Source: Mucilaginibacter sp. JRF (GTDB taxonomy: Bacteria; Bacteroidota; Bacteroidia; Sphingobacteriales; Sphingobacteriaceae). Taken from it: 64,000 nt of DNA. The notes under the pieces are model-generated. The model saw only the letters and a program-made list of their open reading frames with translations. It had not been told where the DNA came from and did not search any database. Made by a program: the position numbers and the translations under genes. Each line of letters starts with the position of its first letter. Positions within the stretch are counted from its first letter, which is position 1. Below are positions 63,971 through 64,000 of this stretch, piece by piece. The stretch spans positions 466,056-530,055 of the forward strand of contig NZ_JADFBY010000004.1 of NCBI RefSeq assembly GCF_015223065.1, read 5' to 3'.

Positions 63971-64000
63971 ATGATTAAAAACTTCCCCCAGAGTTTAACG
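63971..64000 (+). CDS. Possible start of a further gene, cut by the window edge
   Basis: An ATG opens ten codons (MIKNFPQSLT) that stay open to the last base. The preceding 228 bp are A/T-rich with no other ORF. This is too short to identify or to be sure it is coding. Confidence 0.25.
   Translation, partial: MIKNFPQSLT

Overview
The window looks like a chromosomal segment of a Bacteroidota bacterium, most likely Sphingobacteriaceae (Mucilaginibacter/Pedobacter type). The reasons are gld-type ABC transporter genes, many small outer-membrane beta-barrels, SusB-like GH97 and GH5 glycosidases, DUF4394 and DUF4198 proteins, promoters with the Bacteroidota TTTG / TAnnTTTG elements and almost no Shine-Dalgarno sequences. 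This placement is inferred from gene content; no 16S gene is present.

Layout. 0-9 kb: dnaN, a fused gldF-gldG, two beta-barrel proteins, gldA, a large M16 peptidase. 9-15 kb: GH5 glycosidase, NDH-2-like dehydrogenase with an LLM flavoprotein, beta-barrels, an EcsC protein. 15-25 kb: housekeeping genes ligA, tRNA-Arg, adk, obgE, gap, a GNAT enzyme, a TlpA-type protein and glyS, separated by dense interspersed repeats. 25-34 kb: tandem DUF4394 lipoprotein, the agmatine-to-putrescine pair aguB/aguA interrupted by a hairpin-bounded four-helix-bundle gene, a flippase-like protein, SDR, cation/proton antiporter, DUF4198 protein. 34-36.2 kb: an A+T-rich type II restriction-modification island (controller + endonuclease divergent from a Dam-type methylase). 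36-49 kb: LutB, M28 peptidase, rpiB, then a long minus-strand housekeeping run (pdxA, yceD-like, rpmF, plsX, fabH, accB, accC, tatC, rpiB) covering fatty-acid initiation, and rsmA with a toxin-antitoxin pair. 49-59 kb: EcsC, acyltransferase, hydroxyacid dehydrogenase, greA, HIT, msrB, sucD, a frameshifted secreted protein, a patatin-like phospholipase, an Rrf2 regulator with its oxidoreductase. 59-64 kb: KDPG aldolase and KDG kinase, tRNA-Asp, and a GH97 glycosidase interrupted by an in-frame TAG.

The most unusual structure is at 28733-29146. A four-helix-bundle gene of the 23S rRNA intervening-sequence protein family exactly fills the loop of a 33-bp imperfect inverted repeat inside the aguB-aguA transcript, and one arm encodes the start codon and first residues of aguA. 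This is the architecture of rRNA intervening sequences, but in an mRNA. At least five other intergenic gaps hold ORF-less inverted repeats built from short degenerate words that likewise abut or enter neighbouring gene ends.

Other notable items are twin ACTGTAAT-N7-ATTACAGT operators at the Rrf2 locus, a greA leader with tandem hairpins, leaderless-type promoters, a gldF-gldG fusion and three interrupted genes. Three families of palindromic interspersed repeats fill most gaps between 5.8 and 25.5 kb.
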